DNA of 64,000 nt, taken from contig NC_077227.1 of NCBI RefSeq assembly GCF_027887165.1, positions 442,387,895-442,451,894 of the forward strand. Direction: 5' to 3'. This document shows positions 63,451 to 64,000 of the stretch, piece by piece (position 1 is the first letter of the stretch; each line of letters begins with the position of its first letter). The translations under genes were made by a program, and so were the position numbers. This stretch comes from Monodelphis domestica. Taxonomy: Eukaryota; Chordata; Mammalia; Didelphimorphia; Didelphidae. Under the pieces are notes generated by a model. That model was not told the DNA's origin. It saw only the letters and a program-made list of their open reading frames with translations, and made no database searches.

Positions 63451-64000
63451 ATGGGCCAGAACTCAGATATATGTAATCCTTGGGTTGCTGTTAATCACTG
63501 AATTATGATTATGGATATGACAAGTTCTTCTAAGTTTTATGTAAAGGGATAATTACACTGACTCTGAATTAGGTTTATGTTATAGATGCAACTTTATCAT
63601 GAGAAATGGGATATAATGAACATCTTTTGGGCATCTTCAATATTTATTCAGTGCTTAATAGTTCAGCTTTTAAAATGTAGTCCCTGGGAAGATGTCTATA
63701 GATTGGATGTGACTGAAAAGCACTTTTTTCTTGAATTTTTACTTTCTCATTTTCATAAAAAAAATCCTGAGAAATATAAAATGAATAAAAGAATGAAACT
63801 TTTCTTATTTTTATGGGGTATGTTTGTGGTAGTTATGATGCTTCAACTCAAGCTCTAAAACCTAATCAAATGCCAAAATAACATGATTTGGGGATGATTT
63901 TTTTTAATATAGAATATGTGTAGTGATTTAGAACAATAAATGTTACAAGAAGTTTTTATCATAAACTAAGCAATAACAAGAGGAAACTCAAAACTAATGT
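63451..64000. other. no recognised feature
   Basis: AT-rich. The plus frame 63586-63858 (90 codons, Leu/Phe-rich at its C-terminus) is not recognised. Confidence 0.4.

Noticed and set aside
1-64000. CRISPR array, bacterial operon or phage origin
   Set aside because: No regularly spaced identical repeats and no dense coding; the repeat content is mammalian (marsupial).

Overview
The window looks like intergenic or intronic DNA from a marsupial, probably an opossum- or dasyurid-like species. It carries many copies of two marsupial SINE types. Type A is a short tRNA-derived SINE of the WSINE1/WALLSI kind whose 3' end contains a short palindrome. Type B is a tRNA-derived SINE of the MAR1 kind whose 3' end resembles the ruminant BovB/RTE tail. 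There are also marsupial L1 3' ends, old L2/MIR/THER-type repeats, hAT MITEs and many LTRs. Family names come from memory of consensus sequences, not from a search.

I recognise no intact host protein-coding gene. The most gene-like host candidate is a broken small reading frame with a hydrophobic N-terminus and a polar C-terminus at about 2.2-3.1 kb, followed by an AATAAA. A second is an antisense piece resembling an mRNA 3' end (49.68-50.10 kb), fused to an L1 3' end. The longest meaningful reading frames belong to two copies of one APE-type non-LTR retrotransposon. One is a 5'-truncated plus-strand copy (29.30-31.60 kb). The other is a nearly full-length minus-strand copy (42.76-46.29 kb). 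The family encodes an apurinic endonuclease, a reverse transcriptase with FADD, and a C-terminal C2H2 zinc finger. It ends without poly(A), in a small stem-loop.

Layout. 0-4 kb: old SINE and L1 scraps, the candidate pseudogene, one type A SINE. 4-13 kb: LTRs at 4.2, 6.7 and 9.9 kb between L2, SINE and L1 pieces; the L1 piece at 11.7 kb has a clean 15-bp target-site duplication (TSD). 13-20 kb: a Tigger-like element with an AT palindrome, a purine tract, three (TG)n arrays (to 20.1 kb) and an LTR at 18.3 kb that splits an older SINE. 21-29 kb: an LTR carrying an hAT MITE, a long L2 fragment, nested MIR/type B SINEs, an L1 piece inside an old repeat. 29-32 kb: plus-strand APE LINE and an hAT MITE inside a THER-type SINE. 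33-37 kb: two more LTRs. 38-46 kb: an L2 split by a TSD-flanked LTR that itself holds a SINE and a MITE, then another LTR, an L1 end with a 17-bp TSD, and the minus-strand APE LINE. 46-64 kb: sparse, largely unrecognised DNA with scattered SINE/L2/MIR copies, a three-element serial insertion at 51.3-51.95 kb and a young-looking type B SINE at 55.7 kb.

Nothing here works as a pathway. The window is a layered retroelement record, and the clear TSDs give a relative insertion order in several nests.
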